Of a stretch of DNA of 64,000 bases, positions 24,050 through 40,375 are shown piece after piece (the stretch's first letter is position 1; the number at the start of each line of letters is the position of its first letter). Origin of the DNA: Polytrichum commune (lineage: Eukaryota > Streptophyta > Polytrichopsida > Polytrichales > Polytrichaceae); assembly GCA_950295325.1 (NCBI GenBank), contig OX485803.1, positions 7,256,001-7,320,000 of the forward strand. Reading direction: 5' to 3'. The translations under genes and the position numbers were made by a program. Under the pieces are notes generated by a model. That model ran no database searches, was not told the DNA's origin, and saw only the letters and a program-made list of their open reading frames with translations.

Positions 24050-25320
24050 ATGGAGAACAATAATATTGTAGTTGTTTTCATATTAATGTGTTTGTTGCGA
24101 CCATGCAGACGTGGTCGGTCTTTAAAGAGGTGCAAAAGGGGGATAAAGACCTATAATATTTGTTACGGTTGTGCATCTAACACGCAATCCTGGGCGCAAT
24201 TAGTGGAAGGAACCTCGACAATACATACATTACGATGTTATTGAAGGTGATGAGTGGATCATGACCCTCAATTTCATGATAAAAAATATAGAGAAGCCTA
24301 TAGAATGAATTTTTTGTCATTGCAAATTCTTAGTTTGTGAAATTGAGCCATGGATTACATCTCATGCTTAATGTTCAAGTGGGAGCCCCCCCCCCCCCCA
24401 CACACACATAAGGCTATAGGATTGGTAGTTTACAAGTTGGCTCATGGGTATCCTACCAAGTTCATGAGGAACATGTTTTGTGTAGGCGCTTCCACAATCC
24501 AAAAAATATGGACATTTTTGTTGATGTCCTCTTAGATAGTGCAAATTGTTTGCTAGGTATATTTCTATACCACGAGGAGAAAGATTACAAAAGATAATTG
24601 ACCATTTTCAATTTACTTGTGGTCTATCCATGTAGTTGGTTCCATTGACGGTACACACATTGCTTTGGTGAGAAAACCAAGTATACATAATACAATTGTT
24701 CATGCTTATTTTTATTATGCTCAAAAGGGTATCAATTCTATTGTTCACCAAGCACTGTGCAACATTGACAAATCGTTTTGGAATGAGTGTTACAATATGC
24801 ATGGGGTACATCTGATGGGGGTGCTTAGCAAAGTTCATCAATATATGATCATTTATGATCGTGTGAAATCCTAAAAGCGCATGTTATGCTAGTCCAAGGC
24901 CACGAGGTGCATCCTTATTTGCTAGCAAACTATGAGTATCCTCTTGGAAGTTATATGCTTAAAAACTTTAAACCCCCTGATGGCGACCCATATAAGATTA
25001 GATTTGATAAGCAAATGAATGGTGGGCGTATTTTGATTGACAATGCTTTTGGTTTGCTCAAAGGTCAATGACATATTCTCAAATCAACTAGATGTTCAAT
25101 GAAGAAACTTCCCAAAATTGTGTCAACATGTTGTGTTTTGCACAATTATTGTCGACTAATGAGTGAAGCACCTCCGGGTGGGAGACCTAATGTGAAGGTG
25201 GACCCTCACGTTGGTTTGAATAAATAAATACATGCACATAGGGAGGGGCATGGAGCAGGTTTGGCGCAAGAGGCTTTAAGAAATATTTTGTTTGCAAATT
25301 CCATGACTATGGAAGAGTAG
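24050..25320 (+). pseudogene. PIF/Harbinger-type transposase remnant (DDE_Tnp_4 superfamily)
   Basis: Pieces in different frames line up with one Harbinger nuclease. 24270-24340 gives KYREAYRMNFLSL. 24415-24535 gives KAIGLVVYKLAHGYPTKFMR and FCVGASTIQKIW, the helix-turn-helix-like part. 24617-24874 gives VVGSIDGTHIALV with the first catalytic Asp. 24886-25225 gives YEYPLGSYMLKNF, RILIDNAFGLLKGQ and STCCVLHNYCRLM. The C-terminal tail HREGHGAGLAQEALRN ends at 25320. The usual Trp after LKGQ is a TGA stop near 25068-25070. The expected second Asp region (CATCTGATGGGGG) appears shifted by a small indel. A C14 run at 24386-24399 falls inside the gene. There are several further frameshifts and stops, so it is dead. 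No terminal repeats were located. Confidence 0.8.
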
Positions 25321-25439
25321 TGTGAGCCCAAATGGGTGCACACATTGTTAGTAATGCTTAAACTTATGACAACAAACTAGGATGTGATTTTATCTATTAT
25401 TCGAAAACATAAAAAGTGTGGAATGTGGGTTTGATTTGG

Positions 25440-26900
25440 AATTAAGCTCTAGGCTAGAACTTTAGTGTTTGAAGGCAAAGTGAATTAGAGGAGTAGTTTA
25501 GGTGAGAGGTAGGTAGGGTAGTAAGAATGGGACTCGCCTAGTCGTACTGGGTTTTATTAACAGTGAAGGGAGGGGATGGTGTTCATTTAAGGGACCAGAG
25601 CACTGTAACCTAGAAAAATCCGGTCCCTAGGAACTACGGGAAGCGGTTGAGACCCGTGCCGAAGGAGGGAGAGGAGCAGTCGGGGAGACAGGAAGAGGGG
25701 CCTCGGCCAAGCAAGAAAAAATGCACGCTGGGAGATTTGTTGCCGGGCGAGGAAAGGAAGGATTTCCATGGTTAACCAAGAAGGGTCCCCTCGAAGAAGG
25801 CGAATAGGGGAGCGTTGATGTGGGTAGCCACCTTGGGAAGCAACTGAAGGATGAGAAGTTTTTAGGGAATGAGGGATAGCGGCCAACAATGGCCGCAGTC
25901 AATAGATGTTGGGACGGATCATCATGGTTCAGAATGCTGGCAAACAACGAGTGCTACTAATCTGGGTGAGGCTGCGGGAGTAGGACGAGGGCCAGGCAAC
26001 GATGGGCTGGTAAAATGCTAGCATCATGGCTTGACTGGAAGAAGGAATGTGTGTATGAACGGGGAGAGATTGTGTTGGGCCAGGGGAATTGGGCACATTT
26101 TGGTTGCAGGGTCGACCAACTGACGATTCGGAACTGATGCGGCAGATTCAGGCTCGGCACAAGGAGGAAGACCGAATCCTTGTGTGGGTGATTCAATGTG
26201 GTATGTTGAAGCAAGGCAGGATTGGGAATGGATTGTGAAACTTCCATTCTGAAGGATGGAGTTGTGAGGTTACCCATGTCAAAGAAGGACAAGTGAAGCG
26301 CCTCGAGGACAAAGTCTGGATTGGGAGAGGTCGACTGAAGATTATGAGGATGGGGATCAGAAATTGACTCACCTTGTGGGAGGCGGCAGCTGGGAGCTAG
26401 TGGTGATCCGCACTGATCGACCGGTGAGTTACAAGAACTGAAGGCAGTGGGCTGTGACGGGCATTTGACGGGCTGGGGGAAAGTTTGGACAACGTAGATT
26501 TGCAGGTTGGTGACCGAGACTGAGGCTGGACAAGGGGGTCAGCTTGGAGCTGCTAAGGGCCCGGGAGGCTGCTGGATAATTAGCTAGGCTAACAAGGAAG
26601 GATTAGGCTAGACAATGGGTAATTAGCGGATTAAGTGACCACAAAGCGTAAGGCTTAGGCACTTAGACGGGAAGAAGAGGGGTGTGAGTGGGGGTAACAC
26701 GGGAGAAGTGGAAGGGAATGACCACAATTGTAATAGGCATTTCTTGAAGGCTTTTACCAGCTGTTATGAAATAAACTAGGGTGTGATGGTACTATTGACC
26801 GAGCCTAAATAATGCTAAGAAGGGAGAATGCATTAAGAATCAAATGTGAGCTACAAGCTCCTACCTGGACTACGACACTTAAGGGTAGGGGTTTGTGACT
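25440..26900. other. GC-richer block without a supportable gene
   Basis: Base composition rises (many GGGA and GGCA words) compared with both flanks. Minus-strand frames of 100-111 codons at 25587-26292 are Ser/Pro/His-rich and look like non-coding sequence read by chance. This may be an old long-terminal-repeat or other transposon fragment, but no paired repeats or conserved motifs were found. Confidence 0.3.
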
Positions 26901-29035
26901 GACAAGTAGTACTTTCATAGTTTACAGTTGGATTATACATGAATATTTATATGCATATACATTTAATTTGTTTTGTCTCCATAATAAATTTGATCTCCTA
27001 CTCATTTTTCCTACCCTGGTATACTATCGCATGTATATTACTACAATTGAAAATATTTGAAGATAAATGTTGGGTTACCTTCTAGGAACCTTTTTTTGAT
27101 TTTGAAATAAAAAGGGGCACCAATCCCCATAACATTGGTATTGACATATGTTCTTGACCGTTTGGACAATGCGCTTTAATTTTATGAACTAATCCACTAT
27201 CATTGGCAAACAACATTAGGAGACTCTACAACCAATGAATGGAAGCTCCGGTGTTCTATAACTTTTATGTAATTGGTTTTGTGGCAATTGGATGTAATAC
27301 CTAACCCAAGAAAATAAAACAAAATTATGAAGCATTCAAAATTCTTCATGCAGAGGGTTATTGGCAGTCCATGCACAACATGGTTGTGGAAGATGGTCAT
27401 TGGATCATTGATTTAAAGTTGATAAAATACATATACTTAGAAACTTCAAATATGGGATTGCTTTAATAGTGAATGTATTAAGATATAACATAATCACTTG
27501 GCGTAAGTTGGAATAACTTGAATTCCAAAAGTTAACAAACAAAGTGTCAGTGCTTGTCATCTGGCAAACGTACCTTTTATCTTCATAGCGTACCTTGATG
27601 TGGAGCTTGAAGATTACATGCACTTGAAATTGTTAAGGTTCATACGTTACAAAATTTGAACCCTTCAACAACTTGAATATTTGGACATGTAGAACTTAGG
27701 GATTCACAACTTGGATGCCTTAGGTATGTGAGTGTTATTTGATTCATTTTTCATGTTCTCAAACCTCTACCGAATGGATTTACACAACAAAATTCATGTT
27801 GCATTAGCAAATATACGAAAAACCATACAAACCAAGTACTAGGTTGCAAATTGTATCAACCATGTTGTGATTATGGAGATTTAAAGTGCATGTTTGTTGA
27901 TTTCTTGATTGAATGCATAGGTCCTCCCAATAGTGCTCACAATGAAACGTAGAGTGGTAAGCAATATCTGAAAACGTAGTCCTATTTTATTCCAACATGT
28001 CTCTTTATGATGTTTGGTCTTTGATCCTCATAGAACCACATACTTAACAAACAAAGTGGTCCGATTAAGAAAAATAACCACATAACACCTGCATTCTTGA
28101 AGTATAGGAAAACTGCAACCATTTCATATTCGAGTCACTCCCCAACCATGCAGCCAAAATTAGATTGCATACTGAGATTTTCTTGTGGCCCAAACAATTC
28201 ATCGATTAAGAAGTAATTTTGAAACAATAAGTCAAGTATTGAACCCTATAAAATTAACAAGAGGGTAACATACTTGTCTTTAGTGCCCTAAGATAACAAT
28301 AATAAATACTAGATGTACGGTTTCTTCCAAAGACAATATATCTTGACATTGGTTGTTAGGGGAGCATGACTTTGTTGCATATAAGCACTCACTCCTTGAC
28401 AAACATTCCAAAAAAACACCTAAGGATACATATATATATACATATATATATATGGTAGTGATACTACAAAAGAAATGGTCCTCACCAAAACTATAAATAT
28501 GTGGATGCTTTGAAGTCAAAATATTTATTGAACGCCTATCGTTCGTTCAATGAGCTCTTGGAATACAATAATTGGATGCTCAAAAAACTAAGGAGGAAAC
28601 TTAGCTTTATGAGCAGCCAACTACTTTATTACAAGGGCCCACTAAACAAACAATAGGTGCAAAGTAATGTTACGGTAGTTCAAAAATACATCTTCTAGTA
28701 AACACAAGGAGATGATAGTTCTTAATTTAACTATAATATAATTCCTAATCATAACCATATCTTCTTCCCTCTAGGGTTCAAAACGCTGGTGGGGGTTGCA
28801 ATCGGTGGAGGTGTTGCAAAAACTATGACTAAAAGTGTGATTCCACTAACCTTAGGCAGGGTGCTAGAATTACAAGGCACATTCCCCCCTGATCCTAAAC
28901 CTAAACCATAAAATTGTTGGTCACCCATTGTAGCTAACAACGCAACGAACCAAACACACTTACTACCCACAAATTCCAACCTAATCACACAAAAAGTTAT
29001 GCTCATGCATCCACAAGAGCACCAGGGGTTGTTAT
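26901..29035. other. AT-rich intergenic stretch
   Basis: Nothing recognisable as a gene. A short alternating (AT)n/ATAC tract lies near 28425-28455. Confidence 0.4.
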
Positions 29036-29040
29036 TTCAT

Positions 29041-29287
29041 GAGCACCCTAACATGAGCATGCTCATGTCAGACCCCTTGGTTATAAAGGTTATAGGGTTT
29101 TGACCCTTGATTATAAGCGCCTAAGGATCCAGGGGCTGAGATGCCCACCAAAAAAAATTTAGCAGTCTTGAACAAAAAATATTTACGCATGCAAATTTTG
29201 GTGTTAAAAAATCATGGGCAGGTCCAAAAAAGTTGGTGATAGGGCATGCTCATGCTCATGCTCCAACTTCACTCCAAGAGCACCCTA
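29041..29287. repeat. possible small element with GAGCACCCTA flanks
   Basis: GAGCACCCTA occurs as a perfect 10-bp direct repeat at 29041-29050 and 29278-29287. Just inside are CATGAGCATGCTCATG on the left and CATGCTCATGCTCATG on the right, which are inverted relative to each other. The inverted words do not align exactly at the ends, so this may be a decayed MITE or a simple CATGAGC repeat. Confidence 0.35.
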
Positions 29288-29313
29288 GACCTGAAAGCTG
29301 AGAAACTAAGGCG

Positions 29314-29837
29314 CACTTTATATTAGGGCCCATTTCCAAACCCTAGGCATCAACCAATGAGAGTGCTTAGATTGCCCAAATGGGCCCTAACATGGGCCCA
29401 AGGGCTTTATATTGAGAGTCGGTCCACTTCTCCTAAAGCTTACGTGGCGGGTGACATGGCGGCGTTTTGGAGGGAAAGAAATGGGCTGATGCCAAAAAAT
29501 TGGGTCGAGGGTTTATGGAGACCCACTTTGCACCTTCGGCCCACTTCACCCAACTTCCGTCATATAGTCATTTATGACTTTATGATTTTAGTTCAAACAA
29601 GGGCATAATTCATTTAAGCCCAAGTGGGCCGTGGATTGGGCCTTACAATATAAAGTCCCTAGGCCCATTTGAAAGGCCCACTTTAAAGTAGAATTTCCAA
29701 TTTGGGCCCTACAAGTGGGCCTATGGACTTTATATTGCAAGGCCCATTCTACGGCCCACTTTGTAAAGTAGGGCTAAAGTTAAGGCCCACTTCAAGTCCA
29801 AGTGGGGTCAAGTCCAAATGGGCCCTAATATAAAGTG
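29314..29837. mobile_element. 524-bp foldback element upstream of PP2A
   Basis: CACTTTATATTAGGGCCCAT at the left end is matched by ATGGGCCCTAATATAAAGTG at the right end. A second inverted pair lies inside: TGGGCCTTACAATATAAAGT at about 29638 against the reversed copy at about 29722-29751. The words AGGCCCACTTTAAAGTAG recur. It is non-coding and ends about 850 bp before the PP2A start codon, so it lies within the likely promoter region. Confidence 0.75.
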
Positions 29838-30683
29838 GCCCTAATAAACAAGTGCGCCGGTCCGCAGAGCCGTCTTCAACTTCTTCGTCACCACTGCTGG
29901 GCGCAGTAAAAAGTTTCCTGTGGTTACTGCCGCGCCCGGTAAAAGTAAACCGGCAACCCCCTCCGAGTTCACCTGAGTTCACCCAAGGCGGCAGCCGGGG
30001 CGGTACCTGCGGCCGTTCAGCCTGGCCGGCAGCGGCAGCGGCAGGCACAGCGCTGGCGCTGGCCGCAACCTGCAACCGGGGCGGCACTTTTGGGGGGCCT
30101 GGCACCTTCATGGGCCAGGTCTATATGGCGGACCCCGCCCCGCTATGCCATGCTACTCCCTTCCCTCGCTTCCGAACAATCTCCAGCGCAGCAGGCGGGG
30201 ACCTCGGCCCCGCATGACATTTTCAACGTCGGCATCTGCGCCTGCCGCAACATACTACCTGCTCCATTTCACGAATCGCAAAACGGAGCAGAATCGCGCT
30301 TTCTGTGGCACGTAACGAGGGGCACAACCAGGACCAGAAGATCGTTGCACCTGGCGGCAACGAACAGGAAGCGGTCAACTCTCCTGTGAGTTGGAGCTCC
30401 CAAAGGGAGGTCGGTGAGACACACGAGTCCTTTTCGGTTTCAAACTTAGCTTAAACCTTAAGAAGTTTCGGGGAGTTCGAGAGCGATAATAGCCCTTTGC
30501 TTCTGGTGACTGCGAGAGGACATGCGAAGGTCGAATCCTGGATCGGTTAGGGTTTGAAGAAGAAGAAGAGAAGGCGAGCAATCGAGCCCCCGGTGGACGA
30601 AGAGTGCACAGATCTGCGAGGATCGCGTTGGGAAGTTTTGAAATATTAGATTTAGGGATAAGGAAGTAGAAGGGTCTGGTGCA
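29838..30683 (+). promoter_or_regulatory. GC-rich promoter and 5' leader region of PP2A
   Basis: GC content rises sharply from about 29850 to 30400 and then grades into a GA-rich leader before the ATG at 30684. Overlapping open frames on both strands (29749-30389) are explained by the GC richness. A short upstream frame, ATG at 30520 to TGA (MRRSNPGSVRV, 11 codons), lies in the likely leader. The transcription start is not determined. Confidence 0.4.
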
Positions 30684-34351
<3,668 letters not shown>

Positions 34352-36091
34352 ATACTACTTTCCTCCTGGTTGCTTGACCCTGCCCTGTATATTCTCCCAC
34401 CAAGGAAGCAATATCTTGCATGAAGATACTTTCACATCATCTATCAAGCTGAATTGCAATTTTATGATACCATTGTGTTTGAGCTCAAGATATCCTCCGT
34501 GTCCAAATTCTGAACTTCAATTTGTGGAGGAAACTGTTGTGCGGTCTATCTGGTGCAAGTGTCTTCGGAAAAGAGGCAATCCAGGTTGTGGTCAGTCAAT
34601 GTATTTGGATACCACATCTAAGATTTAGGATTGGGAATTACTTGAAGGTTTGAGGGTTGTGATGCCTTTGTTTTGACTCTCAACATTTGCATGCATTATG
34701 TGATTTTTGGGGGCATTGAAATATTTTCATTTATGGAGCAGCTGTCCAAAACATTAGTATCAACATTCTTACATCAAACACCAAAGTCAGAGGTAGAATG
34801 TATTGCTACACTGGAAATGGTGCTAGAATGGTGTTATAATTGGATTTTGAATACTGTAGCTGAGCACTCTCTTGAGCTGCAATTTTATTAAAATTGATGA
34901 CCAAATAACTTAGGTATGCTTGCAGCATACCATTCCTCATTAGTGTGCCAAAACTTGTAACAAAAACTTGTTTGTGACAAATAGTGTTGCTCAGCATCTA
35001 TCATACTATTTATAGGATATTATTAGTATGTAGTGCTCAAAATGTTGAGATAGTTTTGGTAGTTGATAGATTGTAGCCAGCCATGTGTATGAGTTATCCA
35101 ATAATACTGGCTTCAATTTCTGGTATTTGAGACATAGGTTGGCGGTTGCCAACTTGAGCCCATCAAACATTGGTCCCAAATGACTGGTTCAGTCCATATA
35201 GTCCAAATTCCAACATCTTTGATCTTTCACTCTGCAAGAATTCCATCAATATGGCCCACAACCTTTATTTGATAATGAAAGAAGTGTTGGAGTGACCTGC
35301 AGCAATTTTGTTTGCACACAAATGGTGGCTTGTGATAATTACCTCTCAATGCACTTGGTGTGAACTCTTTCATTTGGTAGCTTACATCAACAATTACTCT
35401 CAAGTTTGCATACAGCTGTTTTACACATACTAATGACATACCATGTTTTGAGCAAATATGACATGATGTGTAATTACTACTTGCCATGATACGCATGTAC
35501 TGGTTTAATGTTGTATAATTATGAAGCACAGCGCACCAGCGCAAACCCTAGTAAAAGCCCTATTCTTTTCAAGCAAAGGATGGCCAAGGAGTTGAAACTG
35601 TGGTACAGCACCTATCAATCTCAAGCTCAGGTATCTTAACTTAAATTGTAAGACTCCAAAAGATATTTCCAATAGACTTCATTGTTCACCATGATATTTC
35701 CCCCCTCTCAAGAGTGCGTCAAACATATATTTACAACTGAAGACGAAGTGGTCAAGAAACTTGAAGAAGTCATGATGCTCTAACATTTTGACAGGAGTTG
35801 GTCGGCCACCAAAACTCACCCATATCCACCTCTTCCAAAAAATCATGAGCGACAAGACCTAAGCTACATGTTTTACGGAAATAGGGACCACCCAATTCAC
35901 CGAACTCAACAAAACAGGTTACCTAGTGCTCCTGGTTGCGACTCCTCAAACTATGTCTAGAATGTTTTAGCACACATAATCCCTGAGTGATGCCCACACA
36001 TAGTCATGGGTAGGCATTAGGCATTGGTGAACACATATTGCATGACAATGTCATACATTGACATTCTTTTTTCTTTTTATTTTCTCCCGAG
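34352..36091. other. PP2A 3' flank and intergenic stretch
   Basis: The first several hundred bases should contain the 3' untranslated region. AT-rich sequence follows. A minus-strand frame at 35227-35544 (105 codons) is Cys/His-containing but matches no motif I know. No element ends were detected. Confidence 0.4.
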
Positions 36092-36260
36092 TGTCCACAT
36101 AACATTATTCAAATCCATAACAATGTTATGTGGGACTGACAATATTCAATGGAATATTTCTGTATATTCTCATGTTTGATCTGAATGTGGGGAATATTCT
36201 ATGGAAAATAGTTTGTCCCACGTAACATTGTTATGAATCTGTATAATGTTATGCAAGCGG
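36092..36260. mobile_element. about 170-bp foldback MITE
   Basis: CCACATAACATTATTCAAAT and AACAATGTTATGTGGGAC on the left are mirrored on the right by GTCCCACGTAACATTGTTAT and GTATAATGTTATGCAAG. Each arm also contains an internal ATAACATT/AATGTTAT pair, so the element can form nested hairpins. It is non-coding. Confidence 0.65.
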
Positions 36261-38502
36261 TCATCCCAATAGAAATGATTTTCAGCTTTAAATTTTATTT
36301 GCTTTATGCATAGTAGCAAATTTAGCCAAATCATGTATATACTTGTGTTTTTATACTTGTTTGATTTATTCAACCCACCCATCATGATTAACTTTTTTTC
36401 ACGCACTTTCATGTAGTTTTGTCATACTTAATAATATACATTTTGTTGAATAACTAAATCTTGTGGACCACACTATTCATCGTCAACCCACGACCATGAC
36501 CATTAAATTTTTTATCACAAGTCACATTGTTTTTCTAATAACATCTTTTCTCATTGATATTTATTATCATGGACCGGATGCTTTACAATGCATGTAGATT
36601 AATGTGGGTCAATCAAATCAAACGAGTGATATGTATAAAATGGATGATGAGATTAAGACAAGAGGCTTCATTTCTTTATGACGAGACAACACATCACATT
36701 ATAGAAAGTTTGAAAATAAATGTGAGCCATGATAAAGATGTAGCCTATAAATTCTCGAGATAAATACATGGCACATAATTACAAGCTATCTCAAGGTGAT
36801 CCACAAAACCTTGAGATAACTTGACCCCTTTCATTCCTTAGTCTCTCAAATCCAAAAAAAACGTAATTTGTATGGTGGCAATGCACCCGGTCCACGCAAC
36901 CGTTGCATCATTGGTACCTTGCTTTATGAGCTTCCAAGACAACGAAACCTCAAGCGACTCCGTCCTTCTCATCCCCCCCCCCCCCCCAACCCCCAATAAA
37001 ATAGAATAACAAAATTATACTTAATTTTGCATCAAGTATGTTATCCATTCAATAACGACCACAACAAGAGGGCTTCCCTTTCATTTACCCTTGGTTGAGA
37101 GTTAGGTTGGTTCAAGTATGGGGGCTAGTGTCATAGAAGCCTCTATCACAAGGTGCCAAGTAGGTTGCATGCGGAAAGGCTCTTCATTAATATTTGCTTC
37201 ATAAAGAAATTGACATTCATATTTATCTGTAGTCCAACCTAGTTAATACGACACACTTTGCAAGACCAAACTTTTTAGTTCAAAACATTTTGGGATATTA
37301 AACTCCAGGGAGTAGGACAATAATTTTGGGACGGAGGGATTATTAGAGGACTCTTTATATTTTGATGTTAATGAAATTATTAGTTTTCAAAAGTTAGTAG
37401 GGAATTTAGATAAGATGACAATTGCTAACTTGGGTAGGCAACACCAAAAATCTTTGGACTCTTATTTCAAGAGTTCTTGAGAATATTTGTATTTGTTTGG
37501 AGTTATAACTTATTATTTCATATCATCTATATTGCTTAATTCGTTGTATGTATTTTTAAGCTCATATTACTTTTGTTCTTGTATTCCCTTAATAATAAGA
37601 CAACTTTACACCATTTGTCATAATAATGAGAAGATGACACCTCGATAATACGACTTTTTTGGGTTTCCCAAACGTGTCATGCTAAAGAGGGAGAAGCGTA
37701 TAGAGATAACACACATAGATAGATAGATAGATACCTCTATATGTAGACATGTTTATATGTACAATTGATAAGGTTTGAGGCATTGTCATCAGTGGAAGTT
37801 CCTTTCTTTAACCACCTTGATGCTTTGAGAAAATGATCTACATATCCTTCTCAACGGAGATGTTGAGAATAGATTGTACATATTGCAACTCTACACTAGA
37901 TTCTTTTTCTATAAGTGTGGGAAAATCGACGTGGCACATTCAAGTAGTCGAACCTATCCCATATTCCGTGACAAGCTCGGGTACTTAACCTTGATGTTGG
38001 ACCTTATAAAACGATGTCTAACATAGCATTACCAAGCAATGCAACATTGCTTTTTCTCTATCTATAACAAAATGTAAGTATGAGCAAGCTTTTGATTGTA
38101 AAATCACCTGGAATTCACAGATAGATATGCCAAGCACAATGCGGGGATTCTCTTGTTATACTCGGTCTCACGTAACAAGAAGACTCGTCGTAATGTTACG
38201 AGGTGGTGTTATTAGTATCCCACAAGAATCCTCTACTAGACCATGGTACCTCGTGGTGTGGTAAGAGGCACACTACTTGCAAAGCTTGTATGCATACGAA
38301 CGTCAACATTGTAGTCGTGTCGACAATAAAGAGAGTCGCAAGTATGAGGTGTCATGATAGAGTTGCAAACTACACTATGTACGCGTCAGAAGAGTTTCAG
38401 TAAGCTTATGTAGTGTACATTCAAGAGTATCAGTTGGTATATTTGTTGACCAGATGCTCTACATTAAAGTTAACTGTGATATACACAGGCTATTAAGGGT
38501 TA
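36261..38502. other. AT-rich intergenic stretch
   Basis: No gene recognised. It holds a run of 15 C at 36973-36987 and a short GATA repeat near 37718-37735. Confidence 0.4.
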
Positions 38503-39064
38503 TATCTGGGGATGTTTTCAGACATAGTCAGTCAAGATCTTAGTGATTCTAAATCCAGCCGGTTACATGTTGACATCTCCCGGTTTTGCTTTAATTCATT
38601 AGAGGTATATTCTCCCATAGATTCTTCTAAAACGATCGGTAATCCTCCTGAAGTCTCCAACTTCAACTGGTCATTTCTCAAACTCAGCCGGTTCATGTGT
38701 AACTAACCGCCGGATCTGCCCAGACATAGATCTGGGGAGACAAACCTTGAATTTCAGCTCAAACGTAAAGTCCAGGACCCAGTTTTATGCTTAACACCAA
38801 GGAGTTTCAGGGAGAGAGGAATTCTTGTATACAAGCGTACCAATGAACAGGGAGAACCAGCCGCTACTTACAGATGAGCCGGTTGAGTTTGAGAAATAAC
38901 TGATTGAAGTTCATGACTTCAGGAAAATCACTCATCGTTCTGGAGGAATATATGGAATACACCTCACATTAATAAAGAGAAACCGAAAGATCACGACATG
39001 GAACCGGTGAAGTTGGAAACACTAGGATTCAAATTGATTATGCCCAAACATCTCCCCGGACACT
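38503..39064. mobile_element. about 560-bp foldback element, GTGTCCGGGGA family, two-armed copy
   Basis: The left arm (TCTGGGGATGTTTTCAGACA, then GCCGGTTACATGTTGACATC and TCATTTCTCAAACTCAGCCG) and the right arm (reverse complements of CCGGGGAGATGTTTGGGCAT, CACCGGTTCCATGTC and TTATTTCTCAAACTCAACCG) are inverted over about 200 bp each around a central segment. The right arm resembles the single arm at 16500-16702 more closely than its own left arm does. It is non-coding. Confidence 0.75.
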
Positions 39065-39437
39065 TGAGCGTATCTCTTCGTTCATCCGGCATAAATGCTC
39101 TCAAGTATGCAGCTCGGAGGTTACTTTTTTTCGGGGTCAATTTGACTTCGGAATAGTTAAAAATCCCGAATTAGTCTGCTCAAGGTCATTTGAAATGACT
39201 CAGCAACAAACCTATAGAGGGTCAAAATTTTATGTTGGATGGATGAGAGGTACTATGCTCGTATATGATAATTTGGTCTCCCTCCAAGATCCCAGTAGTT
39301 ATGTCATGAAGTTTAAGATATATTTTAGGGGCCGGTGAGCCTCATCATCAAGAAGTTCAAGAGGTGCCGTAAAGGTGCTTCCTGGTTCATCTTCCTCGAT
39401 GCTCAGCAACAAATTCCATGCTAGATTAGTTCGTGAT

Positions 39438-39652
39438 CTGTGGTATTTTGTGTCATTTGGTAATCGGAATTGCACAAATTTGCTAGAAACTCTTGCTATG
39501 AATTTCAGTTTCTACCAACAAAAGTTATGTAATTTGTTTTAACATTATAAAGAGTAAGCAACTTCAATTGGTAAGAACTGACATTCTCGGTCAAAAGTTA
39601 TAGCATGACGTAATTCCGAATAATAAGTGATGCTAAATACCATAATTGGTGT
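39438..39652. mobile_element. short MITE, TATTTTGTGTCACTTA family, copy 3
   Basis: The left end TGTGGTATTTTGTGTCATTT and the right end, the reverse complement of TATGGTATTTAGCATCACTT, form imperfect inverted repeats; both continue into a CGGAATT word. Size and AT-rich core match copies 1 and 2. As at 16.5 kb, it sits close to a GTGTCCGGGGA-family element. Confidence 0.65.
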
Positions 39653-39879
39653 AGTGAAGGTTTTAGTTGAATTACTGGTGGTGGGGAAATGAGAAATGAG
39701 CCAGGTGTCAAGCAATAGAAGACTACGATATGTGGCAATGATATTTATTTATTCCAAAATAAAAGCAGAATGCACTCTAAACTGATCATAATGAAGATAA
39801 TAATACTTTTATAATACTTTTGATTTATATTTATCTTCCTTCTGTGTTGAAATCCATGGTATACGTGGTTGTCTTAGGG

Positions 39880-40375
39880 CCGCTTCACACTATGGCCGTC
39901 CAAGTCAAGAGGCCGTGGGATTGAATGGCCAAACTTTGTTGGAGAGTCCAAAGAAATGGGCTGAAAATAGTCAATTAAATAGAGGAATTGGAACCTTTGG
40001 CCGGGCATAGTGTGAAGCCTCCAAAGGCCAAGCCCGAAGTCCAAAAGAAGAAGGAGCATCCCACTTTATTCCTTGTCCAAAACAACCCCTCCAATCTAAC
40101 GGCCAAGATCTCGTCAGTAGTTGATATTTTTCATGAAAACAAATCGACAACCTCTCGACCATAGTTTGGGTTTTCATTCATGTCCGACTCAAACTTCCTT
40201 TGAGAGTCCGTCACCTTGGTCAAAAAGCATTGCCATGTAGGCATTTTAAATTGCAACGGCCTGCGGACTTTGGCCTCTAGTGCGAAGGGTCGAGAGGCCG
40301 GATGCTTGGTTTCTTGCAATATGATTGGTGGGAATCGATGGCCTCTCAACCTTCGGCCATAATGAGAAGCAACCA
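39880..40375. mobile_element. about 495-bp inverted-repeat element
   Basis: GCTTCACACTATGGCCG followed by AAGAGGCC on the left is matched in reverse by GGCCTCTC and CGGCCATAATGAGAAGC on the right. A second inverted copy of the left terminus, CGGGCATAGTGTGAAGCC, lies inside at about 40001-40019, making a 140-bp internal hairpin. Minus-strand frames across it reflect the repeat. Confidence 0.5.

Noticed and set aside
29749-30389. Overlapping 99-121-codon frames on both strands before PP2A
   Set aside because: They occur in a GC-rich promoter-like block, overlap one another and show no conserved motif.
35227-35544. 105-codon minus-strand frame with several Cys and His
   Set aside because: Spacing fits no zinc-binding family I know and there is no flanking gene structure.
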